Shown: positions 35,111 through 43,040 of the stretch, piece by piece
How positions within the stretch are numbered: position 1 is the stretch's first letter
Layout: every line of letters starts with the position of its first letter
Assembly (NCBI RefSeq): GCF_003002095.1
Contig: NZ_PVZC01000005.1
Coordinates: forward strand, 186,001-250,000
Origin: Allonocardiopsis opalescens
Lineage (GTDB): Bacteria; Actinomycetota; Actinomycetes; Streptosporangiales; Streptosporangiaceae
Reading direction: 5' to 3'
DNA length: 64,000 bases
Made by a program: the position numbers and the translations under genes
Notes under the pieces: model-generated
Database searches by the model: none
Seen by the model: the letters and a program-made list of their open reading frames with translations, nothing else
Told to the model about the DNA's origin: nothing

Positions 35111-35647
35111 TCAGCTCCCGCCCGCGGGCCGATCGCCGTGTGCGGCCCGCACCGCCGCCACGACCTCGCGCCAGGACGGCGCCCGGTGTTCGCCGGAGGC
35201 CCCGGGGTCGTGCAGGACGGTGACCGGCGGCATGGCGCGCAGGGTCTCCAGGCTGCGCCGGAAGGCGGGGTGGGCGGCGAGCTGCGGCTTGCACTGCGGC
35301 ACGACGACCGTGGGCACGCCGTAGCCGGCCATCTCGCACAGCACACCGACGGCGAAGTTGTCGGCGAGGCCGAGCGCGAACTTGTTGACGCTGTTGAAGC
35401 TCAGCGGGCAGGCCAGGACGGCGTCGGGCGGCGGCAGGCTCTCGCCGGTGCCCGGCAGCCTGAACCGGACCCGCACCGGCTCCCCGGTCAGCGACTCCAG
35501 CTCGCCGGGGTCGTGGAAGCGGGTGCCCAAGGGGGTCGACAGCGCCGCCACCCGCCACCCGTCGGCCTGGAGCAGCCGCACCAGATCGGTGATCGGCTCC
35601 GGAGCGGAGGCCGCCGAAACGACGAGGTAGCAGACTGGCAGGCTCAT
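35111..35647 (-). CDS. Flavoprotein (Dfp/PPC-decarboxylase-like fold)
   Basis: 178-residue flavoprotein-like protein related to the phosphopantothenoylcysteine decarboxylase/UbiX fold. LVVSAASAPEP, the ACPLSFNSVNKFALGLADN FMN-pocket segment, and VVVPQCKP are seen. The family's usual substrate is unknown. The ATG at MSLPVCYLV is preferred; the larger in-frame extension is antisense to a real gene. Confidence 0.8.
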   Translation of the reverse strand: MSLPVCYLVVSAASAPEPITDLVRLLQADGWRVAALSTPLGTRFHDPGELESLTGEPVRVRFRLPGTGESLPPPDAVLACPLSFNSVNKFALGLADNFAVGVLCEMAGYGVPTVVVPQCKPQLAAHPAFRRSLETLRAMPPVTVLHDPGASGEHRAPSWREVVAAVRAAHGDRPAGGS

Positions 35648-35712
35648 GCCGAGAACCCTAAGGGCGTCGCGGGCCGGCCCATCGGCCGCGGGACGGGAAC
35701 GGAGCCCCGGAC

Positions 35713-36600
35713 ATGCAGGACGTCGTCGACATGCGCGACGGGATCGACGCCGAGCTGGTGCGTGCCCTGCTGCGCGAGCAGCACCCCGACCTGGCCGGCC
35801 GGGACCTGCGGCCGGTGGCGGGCGGCTGGGACAACCTGCTGTGGCGGCTCGGCGACGACCTGGCGGTGCGGATGCCGTGCACGGAGCGCGGCCCGGCGCT
35901 GCTGCGCAAGGAGTTCCATCGGCTGCCGCCGCTGGCGCGGCGCCTGCCGCTGCCGGTCCCGGTGCCGCTGCGGCTCGGGGAGCCCTCGGCGCGCTTCCCG
36001 CGGAACTGGACGGTCGTGCGCTGGGTGCCCGGCGAACCGGCGGACCTGGCCCCGGTCGCACGCGGCGCCCACGCGGCCGACGCACTGGCCGCCTTCCTCC
36101 GCGCGCTGCACATCAGCGCGCCCGCCGACGCGCCCGCCGGTTCGGATCGCGGCGTCCCGCTCAGCGCCATCGCGCCCGAATTCGCCGGCAGGCCGCTCCC
36201 CGCGCGGGTCCGCGATGTCTGGGAGGACGCCCTGGCCGCGCCCGCCTGGACGGGCCCGCCGGTGTGGCTGCACGGCGACCTGCACCCCGCGAACGCCGTC
36301 GTCACCGACGGCACGCTGTCCGGCGTGATCGACTTCGGTGAGCTGTGCGCCGGCGACCCGGCGACCGATCTCGCCGCCGCCTGGCTGCTGCTGCCGGCGG
36401 GCGCGGACCGGCGCTTCTTCGACTCCTACGCCGCGGCCGACGAGGCGATGATCCGCCGCGCACGGGGCTGGGCCGTGCGCTGCGCCCTCGCCCTCATCGC
36501 CATCGGCGAGGCCGGCGACAAGGGCCTGCCCGGCGGCAAGCCCAGCTGGGGCCCTGCCGGGCGAAGCGCGCTCGACCGCGTCCTCGCCTCCGCCGCCTGA
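35713..36600 (+). CDS. Aminoglycoside phosphotransferase family kinase
   Basis: 295-residue APH-fold kinase. It has the catalytic loop VWLHGDLHPANAVV, the metal-binding GVIDFGELCAGDP, and the N-lobe beta strands DNLLWRLGDDLAVRMP. Most such actinobacterial proteins phosphorylate small molecules of unknown type; resistance cannot be inferred. It is divergent from the flavoprotein, with a 65-bp shared promoter region. Confidence 0.9.
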   Translation: MQDVVDMRDGIDAELVRALLREQHPDLAGRDLRPVAGGWDNLLWRLGDDLAVRMPCTERGPALLRKEFHRLPPLARRLPLPVPVPLRLGEPSARFPRNWTVVRWVPGEPADLAPVARGAHAADALAAFLRALHISAPADAPAGSDRGVPLSAIAPEFAGRPLPARVRDVWEDALAAPAWTGPPVWLHGDLHPANAVVTDGTLSGVIDFGELCAGDPATDLAAAWLLLPAGADRRFFDSYAAADEAMIRRARGWAVRCALALIAIGEAGDKGLPGGKPSWGPAGRSALDRVLASAA

Positions 36601-36679
36601 GGGCTCGGCCCCCGCGACGGCGCCCGCCACTCCGGTGGCGCCATCGCGGCGGGCTCGTCGCCCGGTCTCTCCAGGGTCA

Positions 36680-36769
36680 CTACTTCTTCTCGTGCTTTCC
36701 GCCGCCCTCCTTCTTCGGCGGCGGCGCCGGCTCCGTGTCGCGCGAGGGGCCCGCGTGCTTCCCTGCCAT
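36680..36769 (-). CDS. 29-residue basic small protein
   Basis: Very short frame: MAGKHAGPSRDTEPAPPPKK then EGGGKHEKK. GGGAGGACT lies ideally before the ATG. Lys/Gly/Pro-rich, no hydrophobic core, no Cys. No family is recognised. The strong ribosome site and codon style support translation, but no homology evidence is available here. Confidence 0.45.
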   Translation of the reverse strand: MAGKHAGPSRDTEPAPPPKKEGGGKHEKK

Positions 36770-36980
36770 GAGTCCTCCCGAGGTGAGGGGGTGGGTGGGC
36801 ACACAATAGGCACGCACTGTCACGATCACGCCATGCGATGGCCGGATCGGGACAGGCCCGCTATAGGAGTCTTACCGGGAAGACACCCTGCGGGACCTGG
36901 GCTTTCACCCTGCCGCCACCTTCCGGACCCCGAGGGCCGCCATCGACCTCGTCGTCACTGTTCGTCACTGATCGTCCGGT

Positions 36981-37694
36981 TCAGCCGGCCGGGGCGTCGC
37001 GCGCCCGCAGCCGCAGCAGCCGGGCGATCCACGGGCGCAGGCCGGGCGGGCGGGGGTCGGGCACCGACGGGTAGGCGAAGACCGAGATCGGAGTGCCCTG
37101 GGCGCCGTGGGGTTCGGCCGCGGTGCACCAGGCGGCGGAGGTCCAGGTGGCCGCCCAGGCGGCGGCCAGGGCGGGGCGCAGTTCGACGTTGCGCTCCCAC
37201 AGCTGCGCCAGGGCGATCGCGGCGTGAGCGGCGGCGTAGCCGTCATCGGGGTAGGCCTGCCCGGCCAGGTACGGGGCGACCACGCGGCCGCCGTGGCCGG
37301 CGCTCACCGCCCACCTCCAGTTGGCGGCGACCAGCCCGTGCACGGGCTCGGCCAGCCCGGCCGCGGCACCGTACATGTACTCCTGCCGGGCGCCGCTCAG
37401 CCGCTGGTTGGGGTACAGCCACTCGGTGTCGTCGGGCGCCGCGCCCGCGGCCAGCCACGACAGAGCGGTCAGCCCGCGTGCGGTCTGCAGGCGGCACAGC
37501 TCCCCGAGGTCTCGCGCCACCAGCCGGTACGGCTCCGACCACAGCGGCCACGGCACCCGCTGCGAGCGCGCCACCACGGCGGCCAGCCCCGCGCCGACCG
37601 GCTTGGGCCGCAGCCGGCCGTTGCCGAGCACCGTGTAGGCGGGTTCGGGCTCAGCCTGCGGAGGAGCTGTGGGTGGGGTCAGGGCTCGGTTCAC
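36981..37694 (-). CDS. Hypothetical protein
   Basis: 237-residue protein of unknown function, rich in Trp and Ala (WPLWSEPYRLVARDLGELC, YMYGAAAGLAEPVHGL, LAQLWERNVELRP). No signal peptide or clear membrane helix. Its start overlaps the end of the sigma-factor gene by 44 bp in another frame, suggesting the two are co-transcribed and translationally linked. Confidence 0.7.
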   Translation of the reverse strand: MNRALTPPTAPPQAEPEPAYTVLGNGRLRPKPVGAGLAAVVARSQRVPWPLWSEPYRLVARDLGELCRLQTARGLTALSWLAAGAAPDDTEWLYPNQRLSGARQEYMYGAAAGLAEPVHGLVAANWRWAVSAGHGGRVVAPYLAGQAYPDDGYAAAHAAIALAQLWERNVELRPALAAAWAATWTSAAWCTAAEPHGAQGTPISVFAYPSVPDPRPPGLRPWIARLLRLRARDAPAG

Positions 37695-39168
37695 TACTCC
37701 AGGTCAGGCGCACCGTGTGTTCGCCCGGGCCGAAGCTCAGGGTGGCTTCGCCCTCCGGCTGCACGTTCCGGTCCACGTCGACGGTCAGGGTCACCTGCTG
37801 GTCCTCGGCGAGGCTGCCGCCGGCCGGGGCCACCGTGACGGCCGGCCCGGCGCCGCCCACCGTCCACTCGACCGGGCCGCCGACGGCGGTGAGGATGAGC
37901 CGCCCGCTCGACTGGGAGGTACCGAGGGAGAGAGTAGCGGTCGAGAGCCGGAGTTGTCCGGGAGCGGGCGCGGTCGGACCCGGGCCGGTGGCGGACGCGC
38001 TCGTCGGCGCCGGGTCGCTCTGGTGGTCGCGCGTCGGCGGCCCCGCGCCGTCGCCGCGCGGCGGCGCCGAGGGCTCGCCCGGGCCGCGTGCGGACGTCGA
38101 CGCGCTCGGATCGGCGGACAGCCGTCCGTCCGCGCCGCGTTCCGACGCCCCCGCCGAGCCGGGGACGGCGCTCCCCGCCGCCTCCTGCCCGCCGCCGTCG
38201 AACCAGTCGGTGCGCTGGGCTCCCGACCAGGTGCCGGCCGCGATGCTGGTCGCCGTCTCGGCGATGCCGCCGCCGAACTGGTGGAAGACCAGGGCGACGG
38301 CGGCCACCGCGCTGACGGCGGCGAGCAGTCCCGCCCACACCGGGGTGACGCCGCGCTCGGCGGCGCGCTGGGCGGGGAAGCCGTCGGGGCCGAAGTGCGC
38401 CCGCGCGGCGACGTGCCCCCGGTAGCCCTTCAGCTGCCGGTCGGTGAGGCAGCCGATCACCCGCACCCGCAGCCCGGTGGGTCGGCTCGCGACCGGCAGC
38501 AGGCTGAAGACCTTGGTGGCGGAGACATTGCGCGGGCGGTGCCGGCGGCAGGGTTCGCATTCGGCGGCGTGCCTGGCCAGCCGCTCCCGCAGCGCGCGGT
38601 CCATCCGGCCGTCCCAGTCGGCGAGCAGGCCGGCGCGTTCGGCGCAGCCGTCGTCGCCCTTGCGCGCCAGGATCTCCGCGGTCAGCGCGCGCTCCAGGTT
38701 CTCCCTGGCCCGGCGGAGCAGGGCCTGCGCCTCGCGGGCGGGGATCCCGAGCACGGCGGCGACCCCGATCGGCTCCAGCGCGTGCCGGGTGGTCAGCTCG
38801 ATCGCCTCGCGCTCCGGCGCGGTGAGCGTGTCGGCGGTGTTCCAGGCCAGTACGCGCAGGTCGACGTCGTCCTGGTCGGGGGAGGCGACGGGGATGTCGC
38901 CGGGCTCCCCGACGGGGGCGCGGTGGCGCAGGCTCTCGGCGCGGGCGATCGCGTACAGCCAGGGCCGGAACAGGCTGGGATCGCGCAGCTTGCCGATGTG
39001 GGCCTGGGCCACGATGAAGGTGTCGCGCACCGCGACCTGGGCGGCGTCCTGGTCGCGCAGGTGGAACCAGCAGTACTGGAACACGCGCTCGGCATAGTCG
39101 TCATAGAGCACGGTGAACGCGTCGGGATCCTGGCCGCGCAGCGCCCCCACCACGAGTCGGTCGTCCAT
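37651..39168 (-). CDS. Membrane-anchored ECF sigma factor with zinc-finger and BACON-like domain
   Basis: 505 residues. Sigma region 2 (about 15-75: DAFTVLYDDYAERVFQYCW, FRPWLYAIARAES) and region 4 (about 110-165: LTAPEREAIEL, IPAREAQALLRRARENLERAL) form an ECF-type core. Next comes an HxxxCxxC zinc motif (RHAAECEPCRRH) as in anti-sigma factors, then one transmembrane helix (VWAGLLAAVSAVAAVALVF, about 278-300). The C-terminus is a long Ser/Pro/Gly linker and a roughly 90-residue beta-rich domain (LSTATLSLGTSQSSG ...) resembling BACON modules, outside the cell. ATG at 39180 is an alternative start. It likely senses an external signal on one chain. Confidence 0.82.
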   Translation of the reverse strand: MDDRLVVGALRGQDPDAFTVLYDDYAERVFQYCWFHLRDQDAAQVAVRDTFIVAQAHIGKLRDPSLFRPWLYAIARAESLRHRAPVGEPGDIPVASPDQDDVDLRVLAWNTADTLTAPEREAIELTTRHALEPIGVAAVLGIPAREAQALLRRARENLERALTAEILARKGDDGCAERAGLLADWDGRMDRALRERLARHAAECEPCRRHRPRNVSATKVFSLLPVASRPTGLRVRVIGCLTDRQLKGYRGHVAARAHFGPDGFPAQRAAERGVTPVWAGLLAAVSAVAAVALVFHQFGGGIAETATSIAAGTWSGAQRTDWFDGGGQEAAGSAVPGSAGASERGADGRLSADPSASTSARGPGEPSAPPRGDGAGPPTRDHQSDPAPTSASATGPGPTAPAPGQLRLSTATLSLGTSQSSGRLILTAVGGPVEWTVGGAGPAVTVAPAGGSLAEDQQVTLTVDVDRNVQPEGEATLSFGPGEHTVRLTWSSEPSPDPTHSSSAG

Positions 39169-39450
39169 GACGGACGACATTAAAGCTTTTAAGGGTCGAG
39201 CCACTACCCATTCCGCCGAATGGATGTGCGACCCGTGTGCTTTGTCGTCCCGTGCACCATATTTCGCCGGGGTCAACGCGGGTCACTACGAAGCATCTTC
39301 GCAGTTCAGAGCCTTCTCAACCGCCACTTCGACGAATGTCCGAATCGACATTGACGGCATTCTCCGTCATTTCTGCGGACACATGCGCGGACATGCGCCT
39401 ATTACTATTCGGTTTAGTAGGGGGCGTCGCCGGAATACGGCCGGAGAACG

Positions 39451-40215
39451 TCAGCGCCGGCGGCGCACGATCCGCCGCAGGGTGCGGGCTATCAGATCGG
39501 CCTGAGCGGCGCTGAGCGTTTCAGGGCGCTCCGCCAGATACCGCACCGCCCCGCGCGGGCTCGCCACCACCGCGCCGCCGGCCCGCGTCACCGGCTCGCT
39601 CAGCCGCCCGCTGACCGTGATGACCGCGACCACCGCGGCCGCCGGCCCGCCGCCGTCCACGGGCTCCCCGCCGGCCACCGGCTCCCCGTCCGCCCCGCGC
39701 TCCGGCACGCCGGCCTCCCACAGCTCCGGCAGCCGGGCCCGCAGCGCCGCGGTGAGCCGCGCCGCGCGCCGCTCGGCGCGCTCGATCGCGGCCGAGGCGG
39801 GCCGGCTGCCGATCCACAGCTCGCCGCCGCGCCGCGACACCTGGTGCAGCCACGAGCGCGGATCCAGGTGGTACACCCCGCCCGGGCCCACCAGCAGCAG
39901 GTGCGCGGCCCCCTCCGGCAGCTCGCGGTACCCGGCGGCGCGCAGCGCGCGCACCAGCCGCGCCTGGCCCGGCGAGGCGGGCAGCCGCGGCCCGAGCACC
40001 GCCACCAGCAGGTATCCGAGCGCGGTCAGGCCGCCCACCAGCAGCCCCGCGCGCCAGTCCAGGAAGCCGGCCGCCATCACGCCGACGGCGGCCGCCACCA
40101 GCAGCCGCACCACCGCCCGCGCCGTGCGGGCCCCCCACTCGCCTCGCGGACCCGGGCGCACCGGATCTCCCCCTGCGTCGGCGGGCCGGCTGTCGGCGCC
40201 GGTAGGCCCGCTCAT
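39451..40215 (-). CDS. NERD-like membrane protein
   Basis: 254-residue protein. Two hydrophobic helices (about 30-70) are followed by a region like the nuclease-related NERD domain (HLLLVGPGGVYHLDPRSW, then GELWIGSRPA). The usual catalytic residues are not obvious. The ATG at MSGPTGADS follows GGGGGTGAG. Function unknown. Confidence 0.68.
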   Translation of the reverse strand: MSGPTGADSRPADAGGDPVRPGPRGEWGARTARAVVRLLVAAAVGVMAAGFLDWRAGLLVGGLTALGYLLVAVLGPRLPASPGQARLVRALRAAGYRELPEGAAHLLLVGPGGVYHLDPRSWLHQVSRRGGELWIGSRPASAAIERAERRAARLTAALRARLPELWEAGVPERGADGEPVAGGEPVDGGGPAAAVVAVITVSGRLSEPVTRAGGAVVASPRGAVRYLAERPETLSAAQADLIARTLRRIVRRRR

Positions 40216-40408
40216 CTCACCCCCGTCAGCTCGTCCGGGCCCCCCGGCGAGAGCGTCGGCGGGGGCCGGAGGCCGTGCGGCGGCGCGGGCGGCCCGCACA
40301 TCGCACCCGGGCGCCACCGCCTGCCATGCCATCACCGAATCGGAACCTCCGCAACGCCTTTGGCGCTGATCATCGCGCGTATGCGCTGCCGAGGCGCCGA
40401 AGCGGCCG

Positions 40409-41158
40409 TCAGCGCGGCGGCGTGGCGGCCTCGTCGGCCCGTACGGCCAGCAGCTCGGCCACCCACTCGGGACGGCTCAGATTCGGGCAGTGCCCGGTGG
40501 GCAGTTCGAGCACGCGCGCCTCGGCCATCGGGAATGCGGCCGAGACCAGCTCCGGCATCCGGTCGCGGGTGCCGCGCACGAAGGTGGCCGGCACGCTCCG
40601 TCAGCCGGCGCCGCGCAGCGGCTGGGTGCCGACGACCGGATTGGACGGGACCAGCCGGTCCAGCGCGGCCCGCGTCCGCTCCTCGTCGCAGTCGTGGAAG
40701 AGCCTGTGCCGGGCGGAGTCGGGCAGCAGCTCGATCATGCCGTCGCCGCGGACGCGCACGGACTCGCCCGCCTCCCCGCCGCCGGCCGCCGGCGGGGAGG
40801 CGGCGCGGGCCAGGTCGGCCATGCTCTCGCCGGCGTCGGGCACCGCGCCGGCCAAGTAGACCAGGTGCGCCACCGCGCCGTCCGCCTCCGCGGCGGCCTC
40901 GGTGACGACGGCTCCGCCGTAGGAGTGGCCGCACAGCACCACGGGGCCGTCCTGCCCGGCGACCGCCGCGCGCACCGCCGCGGCGTCGTCGTGGAGGTCG
41001 CCGCCGGGTCCGGCCGCCGAGGCGGTGGAGCTGGGCAGCGGGACGCTCACCGCGCGCATGCCTCGGCCGGCCAGGATCGCGGCCACCGGCTCCCAGGACC
41101 AGGGGCCGAGGAAGTTGCCGTGGACCAGCACCACGGTCAGGGGAGCACGCGTCGCCAT
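40409..41158 (-). pseudogene. Alpha/beta hydrolase with in-frame TGA
   Basis: Serine hydrolase of the alpha/beta fold, broken by one TGA at 40601-40603 after ...TQPLRGAG. Reading on in the same frame gives RSVPATFVRGTRDRMPE..., exactly the expected continuation, in which family members usually have Trp (TGG) at this point. Upstream part: VVLVHGNFLGPWSW, nucleophile elbow LCGHSYGGAVV. Downstream part: the acid in GTRDRM and the His in TGHCPNLS. A GTG with CGGAGC ahead of it at 40594 might allow reinitiation. It is a nonsense mutation, or a sequencing error. Confidence 0.85.
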
Positions 41159-41274
41159 GAAGCAGACGCTATACCGGATAACGGCCGAACACCGGATTCC
41201 GGCCGAGCCGGTCGCGACGGGGCCGCCGCGGGCGGGTCCCGCGGACACGCGGGGCACCGGAGTCGGCGTTCGGC

Positions 41275-41303
41275 TTGACACGGCCGACCGGGGTTGGTGT
41301 GCT
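41275..41303 (+). promoter_or_regulatory. Promoter for leader peptide
   Basis: TTGACA at 41275-41280, a 17-bp spacer, then TGTGCT (weak -10) at 41298-41303. The expected start site is at or just before the ATG at 41311, so the transcript would be leaderless. Confidence 0.45.
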
Positions 41304-41310
41304 TGCTGCC

Positions 41311-41397
41311 ATGCACGCGCACCCCTTCCCCACCTGGAAGGCACACTTCGGCAGCCGCCCCGTGGCCGGCGCCCTGTGTTGTTGTCGCGTGCGCTGA
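41311..41397 (+). CDS. Polycysteine leader peptide
   Basis: 28-residue peptide that ends ALCCCRVR. Three consecutive Cys (TGT TGT TGT) just before the stop match the cysteine-attenuation uORFs of actinobacteria, which sense charged tRNA-Cys. Its start lies at or next to the predicted transcription start. Followed by two GC hairpins and a cupin-like gene that may be cysteine-related. Confidence 0.6.
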   Translation: MHAHPFPTWKAHFGSRPVAGALCCCRVR

Positions 41398-41458
41398 CGC
41401 ACCGCTGAGCCGGCCCGCCCCTTCTCCACGGCGGAGCCGCCGCCCTCCCGTCTTCGCT

Positions 41459-41522
41459 CCGGCGCCTTCGCGCCGGTCGTTCCCGCGTTCCCGGACGCTC
41501 TCCGGCCGGCCCTGCGCCGGCC
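41459..41522 (+). promoter_or_regulatory. Candidate attenuator hairpins
   Basis: Two hairpins follow the leader peptide: CCGGCGC/GCGCCGG with a 4-nt loop (41459-41476) and GGCCGGC/GCCGGCC with a 5-nt loop (41504-41522). They share CCGG/GGCC sequence and could compete. Consistent with attenuation, but not shown. Confidence 0.4.
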
Positions 41523-41600
41523 GCCGCTCCGCCATCTTCCGGCCCACCGCCGCGCCGCACGCTCCGGCCCGGCGGGCGCCGCCCAGTGAAGGACCCCACC

Positions 41601-42062
41601 TTGGCCACCGACGTGACCACCGCAGCCGTCCGCTCCGACGACCTCGCCACCATCGGCGACATCGTGCTGGCCGGCCGGCCCAGCGGCTACGAACGGCTCT
41701 GCCCGTGCCCGGCCGCCGCCCGGCCGACCTACGGGCTGCTCGCCGAGGCCGCCGAGCGGGCGGCCGCCGCCCTGTCCGGCGCCGGCGAGCTCGGAACCGG
41801 CCATCCGGTCGTGCTGCGCGGCGACGGCTGGGAGGTGCGCGCGCTGGTGGTGCCCTCCGACCAGGTGGTCGCGGTGCCGCCCGGGGCGCTGCGCATCGTG
41901 TCGGGGCGCGGCCACCTGATCGCGAGCTCCCTGGACGGGCGCCTGCTGGACATCAGGGCGGCGGCGCGCGGCCGCACCCGGGTGCTCGGCTCCGGGCGGC
42001 GGCACGAACTGCTGAACGCCGGCGCCGAGCCGGCGGTGGCGGTCTACGCCCGCTCGCGCTGA
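41601..42062 (+). CDS. Cupin-like protein, degenerate cysteine-dioxygenase type
   Basis: 153-residue small beta-rich protein. The C-terminal stretch (GSGRRHELLNAGAEPAVAVYARS) resembles the end of bacterial cysteine dioxygenase cupins, but the HxH metal pair of the first cupin motif is absent (VPPGALRIVSG). It may be a non-metal paralogue or regulator. Start chosen at TTG, with GAAGGA 7 nt upstream; GTG at 41586 would add five residues. It is preceded by a polycysteine leader peptide, which supports a link to cysteine. Confidence 0.5.
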   Translation: MATDVTTAAVRSDDLATIGDIVLAGRPSGYERLCPCPAAARPTYGLLAEAAERAAAALSGAGELGTGHPVVLRGDGWEVRALVVPSDQVVAVPPGALRIVSGRGHLIASSLDGRLLDIRAAARGRTRVLGSGRRHELLNAGAEPAVAVYARSR

Positions 42063-42427
42063 CCCGACGGGGCCAGGGGCCGCCCGGCCAGCCCCCGCCG
42101 GATCAGCTCGATGCCGCGCAGCACCGCCGCCATCCGCTCGCCCTCCTCGGCGTAGAGCCGCATCAGCTGCTCCACGGCGTGCACCGGGACGGCGTCGCGC
42201 AGGTCGACCCGGGCGGTGCGGTATCCCGCGCGGGCCGCTTCGAGCGCGGCCGCGGTGTGGTCGCGGGCGATCCGGGCCAGGATGACGGGATGGCGCCGCA
42301 GCAGGCCGTGCACGCGGTAGTCGGCCGGGAGCCGGTCGAGCAGCCACTGCACGGCGCTGCGTTCGAAGGTCTCGGAACCGGGGGGATGCACCCCTTCGGG
42401 CCATTCGGGCGGAAGCTGCTCGGGCAT
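42044..42427 (-). CDS. Conserved hypothetical helical protein
   Basis: 127-residue soluble protein: MPEQLPPEWPEGVHPPGS, then HAVEQLMRLYAEEGERMAAV. All-alpha by pattern. No family recognised. It converges with the cupin-like gene, overlapping it by 19 bp. A long perfect palindrome lies 13 nt upstream of its start, implying regulation. Confidence 0.75.
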   Translation of the reverse strand: MPEQLPPEWPEGVHPPGSETFERSAVQWLLDRLPADYRVHGLLRRHPVILARIARDHTAAALEAARAGYRTARVDLRDAVPVHAVEQLMRLYAEEGERMAAVLRGIELIRRGLAGRPLAPSGQRERA

Positions 42428-42440
42428 GCCCCAAGAATAG

Positions 42441-42470
42441 AACAGAATCGAACGGATGTTCGATTCTGTT
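42441..42470. promoter_or_regulatory. 13-bp perfect palindrome (candidate operator)
   Basis: AACAGAATCGAAC / GTTCGATTCTGTT with a 4-bp spacer GGAT, AT-rich against the GC-rich background. It sits 13 nt upstream of the start of the small helical-protein gene on the minus strand. A repressor operator or 5' hairpin is the simplest reading. Confidence 0.6.
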
Positions 42471-42506
42471 CCCGGCCTCGTCGCGCCCGGCGCCCGGCGG
42501 CGCGCC

Positions 42507-42731
42507 TCACTCCGCGGCGGGCCTCCCCGACGCGCCCGCGCCGCTCTCGGCCTGCTGCTCCTCAAGCGCCACCCTGATGGCGTTCTCCGCGGCGTCCACC
42601 GCGGCGCGCGCCGTGATCGCGTTGGTGTGCGCGCGCTCCAGCTCGTCCAGCGCGATGCAGTCGAACGACACCCGCGCGTCGTGGATGGCGAGCTCCAGCT
42701 GGCGTGCCGCCTCGTCCAGGTTCAGGCTCAT
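42507..42731 (-). CDS. Small helical hypothetical protein
   Basis: 74-residue protein, almost entirely helix-forming (DEAARQLELAIHDARV, ELERAHTNAITARAAVDAA), possibly coiled-coil. Upstream neighbour of the gene above and likely in the same operon. No family recognised. Confidence 0.65.
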   Translation of the reverse strand: MSLNLDEAARQLELAIHDARVSFDCIALDELERAHTNAITARAAVDAAENAIRVALEEQQAESGAGASGRPAAE

Positions 42732-43040
42732 GTCCGGCGACTCCTTCGCAGGGCGCGTCGGCCCTCAAGATCGTTACTTTTCACCTGACTCAGATACCCA
42801 CTGTCTGCGGGCTAACCACCGGGGCGGACGCGCGGAGCCGGCCGCGCCGGCCCCTGGCGACGCGGCGCTGCCGGACGGCACAGCGGATGACTGTCAGTAT
42901 TGATTCGATAACAGCCGCGGGCGGGACGTTCCAAGTACCCGAAGCCGGGTAAGCCGCTGCAATTCGATCATCCCCGGCACCGGCCGCGCGGCCGGTGCGC
43001 GCCGACGAAAGGGGGAAGACGCCGACGGCGTCGACGACCC
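42732..43040. other. Divergent intergenic region upstream of BCCT gene
   Basis: About 309 bp. Contains a perfect GCACCGGCC/GGCCGGTGC hairpin near 42975-42996 and an AT-richer patch (near 42890-42915) with possible -10 elements (GATAAC). No gene is supported; a 21-codon frame at 42887 lacks a convincing ribosome site. Confidence 0.5.

Noticed and set aside
42887-42952. 21-codon frame upstream of the BCCT gene as leader peptide
   Set aside because: No good ribosome site and no codon run suggesting attenuation.
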